A DNA stretch of 64,000 nucleotides from Sialis fuliginosa (GCA_961205875.1 OY540814.1:9716993-9780992); one strand, 5' to 3'; numbered from the stretch's first letter, positions 45,984 through 57,872 are shown. Numbers and translations are program-made. Notes: generated by a model not told the origin, from the sequence alone.

Positions 45984-47478
45984 AAAGGCTGTAGCCGGGT
46001 AAGCATGCAAAACATGCCTTTACATGGATTTGGCTGATTATTTTTTTGGAAGTCACATTCTATTAAACATTCAACCTGACCAAATATTAGCTTCCAAAAA
46101 TTTATAGTTTTCGAAAAAAAAATTTTTTTGATTTTAAAAAAAAAAATTTTTTTTGATAATCTGTCAGTCGAATTTGATGGTGCTTGAAATATATTATAGA
46201 GGTACTAATGACTCATCAGAGGTAATTTTATTATGATCCTCTGTACATAATAAACCAGAAAAAAAAAATTAATAAAATTTAAAAAATCAAAAAAGACCAT
46301 GTTGTCTTCGGAGGGCAATCACAATTTTTTTATATATTATACCTTGTATGTACCCATACAACATATCAAAATCCCAAATTGATACAAAGGGTATAACATA
46401 CTCGTATAAATTCGCATGCGGTCGTATCGGAGTGGCGCGGGCGAGTGCAAGTGTCTTAATACTTTTAAAATATCTCTAATTTCTTGCTAAACAGGACTGG
46501 GCTAGCCCAGAGGCATATCGAAAATTTGACGGGGCCCATAGCCTGACAAAAACAAAATATAGAGGCCGTAGCCGGGAATATATGGGAACTGCTTCATTAA
46601 ATCAATTTTACAATTTTTTTTTCATAGGTTTCTTTTTAAGTAACAAAAAATCGCCCCAAATCACTTAGAAATGTTTGTAATCGACTTTAGTAGTAACAAA
46701 TCACATTTCCGCTGTGAACTAGCGAATCTTCTTCCATTAAAAACTATAGACAAGATTTTTTTTTTTTTTTATAAAAATTATCTGAGCAAAAATGAATATA
46801 TTGAAGCACAGACATTTAGGGCGATTTAATTTTACTTAAAAAGCAACCTATGAGAAAAAAATTAGTTAAATTGATTCAATGGAGCAGTTCCCATATATTC
46901 CCGGCTACGGCCTCTATATTTTGTTTTTGTCAGACTATGGGTCCCGTCAAATTTTCGGTATGCCTTTGGGCTAGCCCAGTCCTGTTTAGCAAGAAATTAG
47001 AGATATTTTAAAAGTATTAAGACACTTGCACTCGCCCGCGCCACGCTCGCGCCACTCCGATATGACCGCATGCGAATTTATACGAGTATGTTATACCCTT
47101 TGTATCAATTTGGGATTTTGATATGTTGTATGGGTACATACAAGGTATAATATATAAAAAAATTGTGATTGCCCTCCGAAGACAACATGGTCTTTTTTGA
47201 TTTTTTAAATTTTATTAATTTTTTTTTCTGGTTTATTATGTACAGAGGATCATAATAAAATTACCTCTGATGAGTCATAAGTACCTTTATAATATATTTC
47301 AAGCACCATCAAATTCGACTGTCAGATTATCAAAAAAAGTTTTTTTTTCGAAAACTATAAATTTTTGGAAGCTAATATTTGGTCAGGTTGAATGTTTAAT
47401 AGAATGTGACTTCCAAAAAAATAATCAGCCAAATCCATGTAAAGGCATGTTTTGCATGCTTACCCGGCTACAGCCTTT
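45984..47478. mobile_element. 1.5-kb foldback element (family A), complete
   Basis: The left arm (45984-46631) and right arm (46841-47478) are inverted copies of each other, ending AAAGGCTGTAGCCGGGTAAG and its inverse, with a 209-bp AT-rich loop. Each arm holds a second copy of the same short motif, GGCCGTAGCCGGG, near its inner end (46565; inverted at 46901). A one-armed copy is at 13027-14426. No protein is encoded and no target duplication is clear. Confidence 0.92.
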
Positions 47479-47853
47479 AGTATAAATTATACATTTGTTT
47501 CTTGCGTTTATAATTTACTTCCGGTTATACCAAAAATTGGTCATATTTTTTATTTTGATGTATAAACCTATAATTTATATTTAAAAATTAAGTGATGTGT
47601 GCCTCACCCACATAAGCGCACGGTTGAAGTGAAATTTTTTTTGTTTTCATTTACCATGCAAATTAAATAAATAAATTAAACTATTATAAATAGGTAATAT
47701 AATAAACTATTATTTTGACGCATAATCCATAAAATACAAAACACGTTGCTTGACAGCGACGTAAACTAACTTGTACGCATTCGCTTTTCACCCATCTTTC
47801 TCTTATACATATACCCATCGCTCCCTCACGCATATGCACACTCTCCTTAGCGT
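47479..47853. other. spacer
   Basis: Noncoding. The minus-strand frame 47684-47923 runs across into the following element and is not a gene. Confidence 0.5.
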
Positions 47854-48379
47854 CAAGGTTAGTAAATGACAAGGTTGCCTCATAACTTTTTGACCAATCA
47901 GCGGCTGCGTGGGATGACGTCACCCTGAGGAACCTTTCAACGTTGTTTCATATATAAAGTTGTTTTCAAATTATTTCGAATTTTTGGATATTTGTATTTA
48001 AAAAAAGTAAATATTATTGTTTATTACAGAAGCACAAATTATTACATATAATATTTCTTCATAAAAATTTAAAACTGATGTCAGAAATCAATGCTTAAAG
48101 AAAATACATTTCTTGGTTACACATAAAAAAACACTTGTTTAAAACTATAATTTATAATAATAAAATAATAAAAATTTAGATTTAAAACTCAGTACACTAT
48201 CAATATCAAATGAAAATATTTAAAAACAACTTACAATAAATCAGCTTAACTAAAATAAAGAGTAAATATAGTTTGACAGCCATTTATAATGTCAAAGAGT
48301 TCCTCACGATGACGCGTTCTCCCCTCTCATGCCACGCCCCGCCAGAGTTATGAGGTAACCTTGTACTTTACTAACCTTG
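47854..48379. mobile_element. 526-bp Mutator-like MITE with perfect 9-bp target duplication
   Basis: CCTTAGCGT is repeated exactly at 47845-47853 and 48380-48388. The element has long inverted repeats starting CAAGGTTAGTAAA and containing GTTRCCTCATAACT. Nine-base duplications with long terminal repeats point to the Mutator (MULE) superfamily. The left arm also contains CCAATCAG (47894), TGACGTCA (47915) and TATATAAAG (47951) in promoter-like order. No transposase is present. Confidence 0.88.
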
Positions 48380-48388
48380 CCTTAGCGT

Positions 48389-49188
48389 ATCGTCTTGAAA
48401 ACCTGTCGTATTGTAAAACGTATCAAGATCAGACCAATTTATTGACTCGGTGAAGAAGTTTCACTTCAATAAAATGATTAAAAATGTAGAAAAATAATTA
48501 AATTTACCGTTTATAAGTTTAAAAAATTATAGTTTTGTATTACTTTTAACTAGTTTATTTAACAACTATTTGAAGAATGAACCTAAAAATAAACTAAAAA
48601 TATGACAACCAAAAAATTTTGCAAGCAGCATTTTAGATGTAAATAGTATCTACAAATCTACAAATAATTAGTTATATCTTCAGAAAAATAAAACTGCTAA
48701 CAAAATGATATAATAAGAAAATAACCAATAATTATGTGTTATTGTCAGTATTTTAAAAATGGATAAACTAATATAACAACTTGTTTAACAACAACTATCA
48801 AAAGCATCGCTCAATAAATCGTATACGTTGATGTTAATTAAGTGATCTGACATTTTTTTTAAAGCGTACTTTGCCGTATCGACACCACACTCCATCAGAC
48901 CGGAAGGATACGGTCGTTACGTCGTAACCCATAACCTTGGTAATCAGTAAATTACCGCCACATGCCAATACCATATACGAACGCGGGGTGAAATCAAGTT
49001 ATTCCTGCCACTGCACCGTACTAACTAGGTTAAGCTGTATTCACATAACTGACTGTCAACTAGAAATGTGCGATTAAAGTTTAGAGTATTTATTTGTATT
49101 GTATATAGAGTACATGGTATAAGCAAAAGAGTATAATATTAAGATTGGAATATATGTATTTTATATTGCAATACTTATACATATATAC
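48389..49188. other. noncoding DNA with a complex block
   Basis: The block 48860-49050 is less AT-rich and not repeated here (includes ACCGGAAGGATACGG, CGTTACGTCGTAAC and TTGGTAATCAGTAAATTACC). Possible regulatory element; otherwise nothing seen. Confidence 0.35.
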
Positions 49189-49881
49189 TTAAAAGGGCTA
49201 TTCTACTTCTTCAGCTCAATAAAATTCACATTTTCATTTTTTTTCTCTCGAAAACTACAGCATGTAACAAGAAAAAATATTTCTTCCCTGAAAGGTATAG
49301 AAAATAGAAATAATTTTTTTTTATAGAGTGAGTATTTTAATATAATATGGACTTGTTTATTTAACAATATGTCAGTATATTGGAAGAAAATTTATCTCAC
49401 TGGCGCAGGTGATTTGTTCTCTCAAGATGGTCGGAAATAAAAAATTTAAAAAGATTCTAAATCTGTATGTATCTCAATTATTAATTTTCATCGAAAATTA
49501 ACAAAATGGCAGTGATTTTCGTAAAATAGTAACAAATTTAGGTTTTTTCCACACCGTTATTGGGTTAAAAAAAATACTTAAAATGAAAGTTTTTATAATA
49601 ATGCAATAGCCATATATATGCTGAATATGCCTATAAAATTTCAGATTTATTGGACAAATGGTTTTTGTACAATTACCTGCGCCAGGTGCAAAAATATCGT
49701 TTTGAAAATAATGCTTTAAAAGTTGTCCAAGCGCTGAGCGCGCACAAAGAACGTCACTATTTTGGCGCGCTGTCTAACTATAAGTTAAATTTGGACATGA
49801 TTTCCATAGATAAATTCTGTCGAAAGAAGAAATAAAAAAAAAAGATTTTTTCTGGCCCAAAAAAGTATAATAGCCCCTTAA
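49189..49881. mobile_element. TTAA-flanked inverted-repeat element, about 690 bp
   Basis: TTAA at 49189-49192 is followed by AAGGGCTATTCTACTT. TTAA at 49878-49881 is preceded by the inverse of GGGGCTATTATACTT. TTAA duplication suggests mobilisation by a piggyBac-type enzyme. The 61-codon frame at 49650-49835 is lysine-rich and unrelated to any transposase I know. GCGCTGAGCGCGC near 49731 is a local GC palindrome. Confidence 0.65.
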
Positions 49882-52238
49882 GCTTACATTCGTTTTATTT
49901 ATTAAATACGTCTATTTTTTTTTGTTTTACCAGTATAATTTAATTCGTATTCTCACTAGTAAAATAATTAATCTTTCCTTTAATAACCCCTAAGAAAATA
50001 TCAAATAAATTTGAAATTAAATATATATTACATGAGATGCTGTAAGATTTTTTCAGTTCCCGGCGCTCATGAAGTTATATTCTATCTAGTTATTATTCTA
50101 AATCAAGTAGATATTTTTTTTAATAGTAATTTTATTTTAAATACTTATGTGGTGATTTTGAAGTGATTTATTGATGTCATTCCAACAATCTTTTAGTTCT
50201 GTGAAAAAAGTGATAAATAATTGAAAGAAAAATAAAAGCATTTTGTATAATACTTCTTAACATTCGATTTTAAAAGCAGCTTTATACAAACTTGGCATTT
50301 GATATATAATTGGCAAGGATTAGTAGCAACGAGTAATTTCCATTAGATTCTGAATAAATACATGTGGTATGTGCATATATGTACAATGTACATTTACATA
50401 TGTGTGAATTCAGCTTTACAGATCGACTGCACCAAGCCAAGCCACTTTTGTATGTTTATTTGCTCCAATTTGTAAGGTGCCATTGAATGTTAGTCATTTA
50501 ATGAGTTTGTATTCTACCCTGTTCATGCAATACTTTGCTCCAGGTATCGTTGTAATGAATGCCTCAGTGTATGAATCGATGTAAATGGATAGTGTACCCA
50601 AACTACTAACGATGTTATAATTACTATTACGCGATACTTAAATTCTAGCTTCAATATTAATACCGGTGGTAGTTGTGTTTACAAAACACGATTAATCTCG
50701 CAATTAAAATTGCTTTTCATTTCATTTTGAATTAGGTTTTTTATGTGTTTCATGAAAAAGGAAGATTGAATGACTAGAATTTCAGTTATACATACAAAAA
50801 TATTTGGGTGAAGGGAAATCTATATTTTTCTTCAAATTTTTGTACGGAAGTTTTTTTTCGTACAGTTTATAGATAGGGGGATAGAAAACCAATTAAATAG
50901 AAGTTAACTGACAAGATTAGTTTCGAATTTTTATATATTATTTATAACGACAAAATAATGATGAGTAGATATACTTTTTCGTATGTGTATAAGGTTATAT
51001 TTTAATGTACTATATATACATTACATATTATAGAAACCCGAAATCATTATTAATGTAATGTGTAATTTTATTCAATGTATAATATATAAGTAAATATCCT
51101 GGGATCAATTGAAAGTAACAGTAACTTCTACAAAAGAATCCTACTGGATTAATCTGGATTACATGATCCGATTTCATTGTGCTTTTATAAAAGCGCAACA
51201 AAAAGATACGTAAGTTAAGAAGATCATGGAGAAGCTACATCAGTTAGCCTACTGTGAATGTAGCAAATATGTGAAAAGCTATCAGGAAAAATGTTGTCAG
51301 ACAAACTGGGGAGAAAAACCAATAGAAATTCATTTTATGTTGTATAAAACGGATGCACGAAAATTATCCCCAGTTTACATTATATATACATGATGAAATT
51401 TACGTAGCTGTTCCATTTTGTTATGCATATTATGGATTCACTAAAAAGTTTGATGCCTAAATTCCCTTGAATATATTCAAAAATAAAATAACGATTTGTA
51501 TAATAGTATATATAACAAAGGGAGCAAGAAGCAAAAAATGTTGTATTTTTGTACATAGACGAGAGAATATGTTTGAAATGTGACAACTGTAAGTGGATAT
51601 TCTGCATTGTTTATACATCTACTGAAAAGATAAAATTTGTAAGTCTTTTAAAATGGGGTATAGTATGTATGATCATTTGAAGAGAAACAATTTTTTTATA
51701 TATTTTATTTTGTATTTAAGTTATATTTATTTTGTACCGTTGCATCCTTAGCGAATATAAAAACAAAATTTTGTATTTTTATATAAGTATTACATAGGTA
51801 TTTTATATATATTTTGGTCAAAAATAATGTTTGTATATTCAGTAACAATTACAATTTATTTTCTTAGGTTAATTTTAGTTTTAACTTTTAATATGTTTTT
51901 CTTTATCTTTGTAACATCTTATATTAACATGTTTTCAGTAAATTAGATTGTATTTCTAAAAAAAATTTCTATCTAGTCTCCAAAATATAGTTTCAGAAAA
52001 TAAATGTGTAATACAAAGTGATATTATTATTAGTAAATTTTTTTAAAAACCTCACTGTATATGGTTGTAAAATTATTTTGAATATAAGTTTTATATTTTT
52101 AATATTTCTTTTAATTAATTAAATTTGTATAATTTGTTTATAATGTTTGTTCTCGAATTTTGTTTACAGAATTAAACAATAAATATATTCGTATATATTT
52201 ATATACTTAAATGTAATTTAAACAGTACTATATTTATC
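49882..52238. other. AT-rich noncoding DNA
   Basis: No gene seen. 50400-50600 is somewhat more complex and could be regulatory. 51090-51370 contains text with a partly coding-like look, but no frame stays open. Confidence 0.4.
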
Positions 52239-52300
52239 CTTTAAGTATCAACGTGTGGTCTCACAGGCCGCAGGGAAGACCTCACTTTGCTAGTTGTTAT
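52239..52300 (+). mobile_element. piggyBac-type terminal fragment, second copy
   Basis: CCTTTAAGTATCAACGTG then GTCTCACAGGCCGC matches the terminus at 14995-15078 at about three bases in four over 60 bp. The expected TTAA has drifted to TTAT. No partner end. Confidence 0.35.
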
Positions 52301-52430
52301 TTAGTCGGTTTAACATATTATTACCATAAAATTGTAAAATCTGTAAAATTAAAAACCATGTTATAATGTATGTATATTTAACATTTTATGTAGACCATTA
52401 AAAATTTATCGCATTACGACGTAAATTCAT

Positions 52431-52503
52431 AAATAGTTAAGTGAGAGAACATTATACGTATATGATCTCTCACATCATAACCATAAACTATACTTAACTA
52501 TTT
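52431..52503. repeat. nested inverted repeats
   Basis: The outer pair AAATAGTTAAGT (52431-52442) and its inverse (52492-52503) encloses an inner pair, GTGAGAGA (52441-52448) and TCTCTCAC (52466-52473), around TACGTA. Could fold into a branched hairpin. Confidence 0.6.
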
Positions 52504-52963
52504 TTAGTTCACGACTGTGACTCACGCACCACCTTTAGATGATTATTATTATTATGTATATATATTATTATATTTAGATATCGAAATAAATAAATTTATT
52601 TTGGTGAATTCATAGTAGTTTACTATAATTTTGGTATTAAAAAACTTGATTAGACATTCAATAAACTGAAAAGTATTTTCATATTATCTGAATATATCTT
52701 GCAAAAAATTTTTTAGTGGACTAGTTAAATTAGAAAACATGTAAATATTTACTGAGTCACGCTCGCGTTGGTAGAATATTCAATTTTGCAAGCCCTAAGT
52801 CGAAGTAAAGTGAGCGGCCAGCAGTCTACAACACGGTAATCACTTACACTGACCACAGAATTGTGGGCGAACTGCCAATTGATTGATTACTACAGACAAC
52901 AAACGATTGTTGAAACAACAAAACGAAACTTCTGCTGCTTTCTTTTTACATCTTAAAAACTCG

Positions 52964-53077
52964 CTTGATTCTTTTACTGAAACATGTGGGTGGATACAGG
53001 ATACGAAAATAATGAGGAAAATGTGAACACATTAATGGTTGAATTGGAATGGGACAAAAGCTAAAGTCACGTATATA
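52964..53077 (+). repeat. direct repeat G, copy 1
   Basis: TTGATTCTTT...ACATGTG...ATACGAAAATAATGAGGAAAATGTGAA...ACATTAATGG...AGTCACGTAT is shared, in order and orientation, with 55548-55672. Identity is high in the centre and lower outside. It could be a duplicated regulatory piece or a repeat fragment. Confidence 0.65.
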
Positions 53078-53145
53078 CTTTGTACATGAAGTCAACTAAA
53101 TAATTTTGATTTGATATCAAAATCCCGATATGATAGGTATTTATA

Positions 53146-53215
53146 CAGGGTGTCTAAGATAAGCCTGAAATGCAAGGGAATTGCCTAAATGGTAAGATAT
53201 ACAGATTTAGTTAAA
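53146..53215 (+). mobile_element. lone MITE end (CAGGGTGTCT type)
   Basis: TA then CAGGGTGTCTAAGATAAGCC has the form of many insect TA-target MITE ends. No inverse copy is found downstream, so it is probably a truncated element. Confidence 0.3.
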
Positions 53216-54135
53216 TGAGATGAATTATTTATAAGAAAAGGGTGAGTATTACAACATCAAAAAATATGTATAATTTATGTGGTTTAGGCGGTATACCCAA
53301 AAATCTACAAAATTCGTAAATACTTTAAAAGGCTATAACATTTTTGTCAAAGTAGATAGGTGCTTTTTGTATGCAGTTTTTTAAAATACTTTTTATGTAA
53401 AATTGATTGGCGTATTTAGAATTTTTATATCACTTTTAGTTTCCGAATTACAAACGCTAACTTTAAGCATATTTGAACGTGTTTATTATTCTACTTTACA
53501 ACGATATGTCACTTGTCAAACTTATTATCGAAAGAAAAGTAAGAACGTTTTTTTTGTAATACCTAGTTTTGTTGTTTACAAATATTTATTCACCGAGAAA
53601 TAGATGTTTGGAGAAATTATTCTATAACTTACACATACTTTCAGAAAGTTTTACTACATATTTTGATAATTTTTTTTTTAAATCAACATAGGCTCTCATG
53701 GCAGAATAGTGTAGGTATTGATGATTAAATTTCAATGAATTAGTTAGATAAAAAATTAAATCACCGAGAAAAATCTGCAATTTTCACACGTCACATATAT
53801 TTGGCAACAAACTTTATAAGAAATTTTATACATATTCAGAAAAAAATGGCGTACTGAAATGCAATGATTTGTTTTAATGATATATTTTTTCATATATTAT
53901 GTAAGCATATGAATTACTAATAATATTATTTTCATAGCATTTATATGTTCCACGTATGTTCTAGGTAGATAGTGTTATTTAATAATATTTTAATTTCTGT
54001 AATTTATATGTAATAATAAAATACTTTTTTTCATATTATCAATACAAATATTAATTTTTTGGCTAAAATTCTAAAATAACAGTTACTAATGGGAAATAAG
54101 GTTTTAATCTTTGTGTTAACAGATAACGTAATGGT

Positions 54136-54151
54136 AGGTACCCGGGTACCT
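54136..54151. repeat. 16-bp palindrome AGGTACCCGGGTACCT, copy 1
   Basis: Perfectly palindromic. The same 16 bases recur at 55145-55160, on the other side of the inverted-repeat element at 54529-55127. Confidence 0.85.
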
Positions 54152-54419
54152 TCAAATGATATGCACGTATAATATTTACGCAATAAAACTTTTGTGCCGT
54201 GTAATTAATGTTACTGTTATTGAATTGTATGTTATTGTTAGTGACCTTACTTTTTATTTTACAACAATCATTTTAAAATCAATGAAAATACATAAATATG
54301 TATGAAAACATGTATCAAAGTAACATTTTTGATATTACAAACGGTTGTGTTTTTATTATGGCAAATGTAGGATTGAAATTTTATTTTTATTTTTCAATAT
54401 CAAAAATACGTTTCAGCCG

Positions 54420-54528
54420 TTCGTTCAATTTAAAAGATAAATAATAAAAATGCTTTTTTCAATAATTTCATAATTTTTGTTTTTGGGTCATTAATCAACG
54501 TCCGTATACCAAATTTCATCTTAATAGG
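54420..54528 (-). repeat. fragment of the AGGGTTCCGTAG repeat family
   Basis: CCGTATACCAAATTTCATCTTAAT is the exact inverse of text in the repeat at 32737-33390, and similarity continues leftwards through TTTTTGGGT. The next element (54529) starts immediately after this match, suggesting it was inserted here or that the repeat was cut at this point. Confidence 0.65.
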
Positions 54529-55127
54529 TAGGGTCAACTGGGGTAAAAGTGAAACAAAATACAAATCTCTCATGTTTTTTGACAGTTAACGATACAAATT
54601 CTTACTTTAATTTTTTCTACTAGATGCGCTTATGAATAACCATTTTAAATACTTACGTCATTTGAACTGTAGGATACAACACGGACTTTAAAAATGAAAA
54701 AAGTGTGTTTCATTTTTAACTTCTAATTTGGGAAAAAGTGAAACAGGTAAGGGAAAAAGTGAAACAGGCCTCTAATGAAAAATATTTCTCGAAAAATTAA
54801 AAGAAAAGCTACAAAGGCAACTTTTATTTATCTTCTTTGTGGCATATCAATGTGAAATTGTAACTTTAATTAATATCTGAGCTATTCAGAAGGTTATGTG
54901 CACAGAATTAAAATTTAATTCATACGTTTTGACATCGACTAACAGGGAAATCTGTAGGGGTGACATCACTTATTAGGCAATTCATATTTTCAGGTCGCCT
55001 TAACAAACCTTTAATGATGATGTTAGTTTTTATAATTCTCCTATAAATAAATTAGTTTTTTAGTTGCAAGCTTGTGTCACTTTTACCCCAATCTTTTGGT
55101 GTTTCATATTTACCCCGCTCGACCCTA
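54529..55127. mobile_element. 599-bp inverted-repeat element
   Basis: Left TAGGGTCAACTGGGGTAAAAG... and right (inverse) TAGGGTCGAGCGGGGTAAATA... form a terminal repeat of about 27 bp, extending into GTGAAAC/ATGAAAC. Inside, GGGAAAAAGTGAAACAGG occurs twice in tandem near 54733 and 54750. On the minus strand a further TTGGGGTAAAAGTGACAC unit lies near the right end. No target duplication is clear. Noncoding. Confidence 0.7.
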
Positions 55128-55144
55128 CATTAATGAGAAAATGA

Positions 55145-55160
55145 AGGTACCCGGGTACCT
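55145..55160. repeat. 16-bp palindrome AGGTACCCGGGTACCT, copy 2
   Basis: Here the palindrome extends to 18 bp (AAGG...CCTT, 55144-55161). See copy 1 at 54136-54151. Confidence 0.85.
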
Positions 55161-55161
55161 T

Positions 55162-57216
55162 ATCCATTAACCAACGTTCGTTTAGATCTAGATCCAAAAA
55201 TCTGTTACTTCCAAATACTTTTTTTTAAGAAATAGCATTACAGTAAATGGATCTTGGCATTCCTGGATGCCCATAAAATCAAAAAAATTATTACATACTA
55301 AACTCGTCGAATGAAATCGAAAAAGGTACATGGGTTTACTTTAAGTACCTACTTTATAAATCAATTTGACTTTCCTACAAGCATTTAAAGTGAATAATTT
55401 ATAATTTGATTTTGATCGTTCATTGCATTTAGATATACATTATTTTTGACTCAGACTGTACAATCTTTAATCACGGACCACTGTTTTACCAAAAAATATT
55501 TTTAAAGCTATATTATGACAAAAGTTTCAAACATTATAAAAACCTAGTTGATTCTTTCTACCAAAAACATGTGTGTTGTAAAAGCGAATACGAAAATAAT
55601 GAGGAAAATGTGAAGACATTAATGGGAGGCGGTAGAGTGGGGTGGACGCAATAGCTACAGTCACGTATCTAACTAATCCGATACAGACTTTGATCATTTC
55701 CAGATTAACGTTCGTCCGTTGCCAGCCCGGCTACCAGCAACGGATATCAAATTAATGGATGTCCGCCGAAGGTTCCAATAGTTTCTTGGCACACACGGTG
55801 TTGTATCGTTAGAAGTTTATTGCTTTTAATTTATTGTATGGCGTTTTACTAATTGATAAAATAAGTTTATCTTTATTAAATTTTCTTTTCAATTGGAGAA
55901 TTCATCATAACTTTTACATTGCGTAGATTTTTTTAAGTAAATAAATTACACAGCCTCCAAAAAAGGTATTTTTGAGCTTTAAAAATATTTTTACTATCAT
56001 CAAAAAGAAAATGTATATCAATTTTATTGACCAAATGTAATGAATAACATTTGTAAATCAGACTTTTTTCTGCAATTTACTTTTTTTATCGTTGTGTGAC
56101 AATTTTTTATCTAGTTATAGAGAAAAGGTTTCCAGTTTTCCAAATCTTCAGGTGTTCAAAGTTAAGGTTTTGTGCCTGAAAACTAATGGAAAATCACTTA
56201 TTAATTGTGAATGAAAAAAGTTGGTTTGGAATTTTAATGCATAGTGTTTATTACAAACAATTTAAGGCCATATAGAAATTTGTGTGTTTTAATGCTCTTG
56301 ATGACAAAAGTTTCAAACAGAAAACATATTTTTTATTCACTCAATAATTTTTTTTTATGTTTTTTTAAAATCTTACAACTTAAGAATATTTGCATTTATT
56401 TTTTATAACTATAATAAAAGCGTTTTAATAAGTAACAATATCTTATAACTAAATTTACCATATGCATGTATAAAAGTATACAAAAATATTCTTAATCTGT
56501 TATGTTCATATGTCAAAATTACCCATGTAAATATACAATACATATGTATGTAATAGCAAAAAAGCACATTACTACTACTTCTAAAAATAAAATCATTTGC
56601 ATATCAAGTCTAATTTCCTCCGTAGAGTTAAATATTCAAAATAACTAGCCTTAAAAACATAGTAAGTTGACTCTTATAGCCGTACCTTAGCACGAATTCC
56701 ACTTATCAAATTCATATTTATAAAGAAAGAAGGCCGTTTAAGAAATACTTTATTCAAACACACATAAAAAACGGACTTAATATATGCACATACATTTCTC
56801 ATCCTTAAATTCGGTTCGCTAAAGTGGAGCCGGTAGACCAAGTATATTGTGTCGTGAATGAAGCATGGCTAGCATCTAACAGTTATCTTTATAGATTTTT
56901 CAACGCTCTGATGGACAGGCTTAGGTTTGTAGTTTGTAAGGGAGTCTGCGAAATGTTGGAGTATGGGAAAGTGATTTTATTTGAAAGAGATTTGATATTT
57001 CAAATTACATGGCTCTCTAGTATAAACTCTTTGAGGACACATTGATACGAAATTGTATTTTTTTTCTGTTTGAGTGGACGTCATTTCTTAAATAAATGTC
57101 AGGTTTTATTTTTTTATATATGAGAGAAAATATTTATATAAAAATCGACGGGACTGAAAATTTTTTGTAATTGAATATTTTTGATTTATAAAATACATAT
57201 TTTAAGTGTGAAATAC
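55162..57216. other. noncoding DNA with a repeat and a complex block
   Basis: 55548-55672 is the second copy of direct repeat G. 55630-55800 is GC-richer, with TAATCC (55674), CTTTGATC (55688) and an 8-bp inverted pair TCCGTTGC/GCAACGGA (55715-55744), features of a possible enhancer. The frame 56824-57045 opens with GTG, is balanced in composition but has no recognisable family. Confidence 0.35.
55548..55672 (+). repeat. direct repeat G, copy 2
   Basis: See 52964-53077; the shared core is CGAAAATAATGAGGAAAATG. This copy sits at the left edge of the GC-richer block at 55630-55800. Confidence 0.65.
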
Positions 57217-57872
57217 TGATTTTTGATGTGAATAACGTCCAGAGTTTCAGGTGGGCATTTCAGAAACTTGATGTAACGTGCAGAGATCAGTTATGTGCAC
57301 AAGCGTAAATTTAAAATCAGTATATCTCGATACTCAGAATAGTTACCAAGCGAGTTTTGGTCTCGAATTATAGATCTCAATTAAATCTACGAGGTAAAAG
57401 TAAAAATCAAAACAAGCAGTTTTAATTAGTCATAAATTCAATATTATAAAACATAATAAAAAATTTAAATTGGTATTTCCACGATTGCGATTGTAAATAG
57501 GTATTATTTAATTGAATTGAAAAAAATAACAGTATGTTAAAATATATTCTCTACAACCTAAAAATTTTATTTTTTTTATTAGAGTTTTTTAAATTGAATA
57601 AAAAAATGAAAAGTAAATTTCGTATTTCCACGCTTTCGCTTGTAACTAATTAATTAATTTTTTTTAATATCATAAGAAATAACTATATTATACAATACTG
57701 ATTATATATTTTTTATTAAGAATAAGTTTCCGGCAACATTTTGTGTCCATTTTACAAATATTCAAATGTTTTTGTGTAACAAAAAATTAAAGATGTATCA
57801 ATCCATGAGTCTGAGTGTTTTTAACCCCACTTCACGTATTCAAGTCATTCCCTCTAGTGTGCATCCCGACAT
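57217..57872. mobile_element. interior of the 30-kb hAT family, ends missing
   Basis: Aligns in the same orientation with about 30170-30825 of the element at 30095-30919. Shared text includes GTGAATAACGTC, AATTTAAAATCAGTATATCTC, TTTTGTGTCCATTTTACAAA and GTGCATCCCGACATA. Neither terminal repeat is present, so it is a truncated copy. Confidence 0.82.

Larger units (their letters stand above)
52504..54419. other. noncoding DNA with repeat fragments
   Basis: AT-rich. It includes one member of a direct repeat pair (52964-53077) and a lone CAGGGTGTCTAAG element end at 53146. The 66-codon frame at 53403-53603 has no recognisable motif. Confidence 0.4.
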
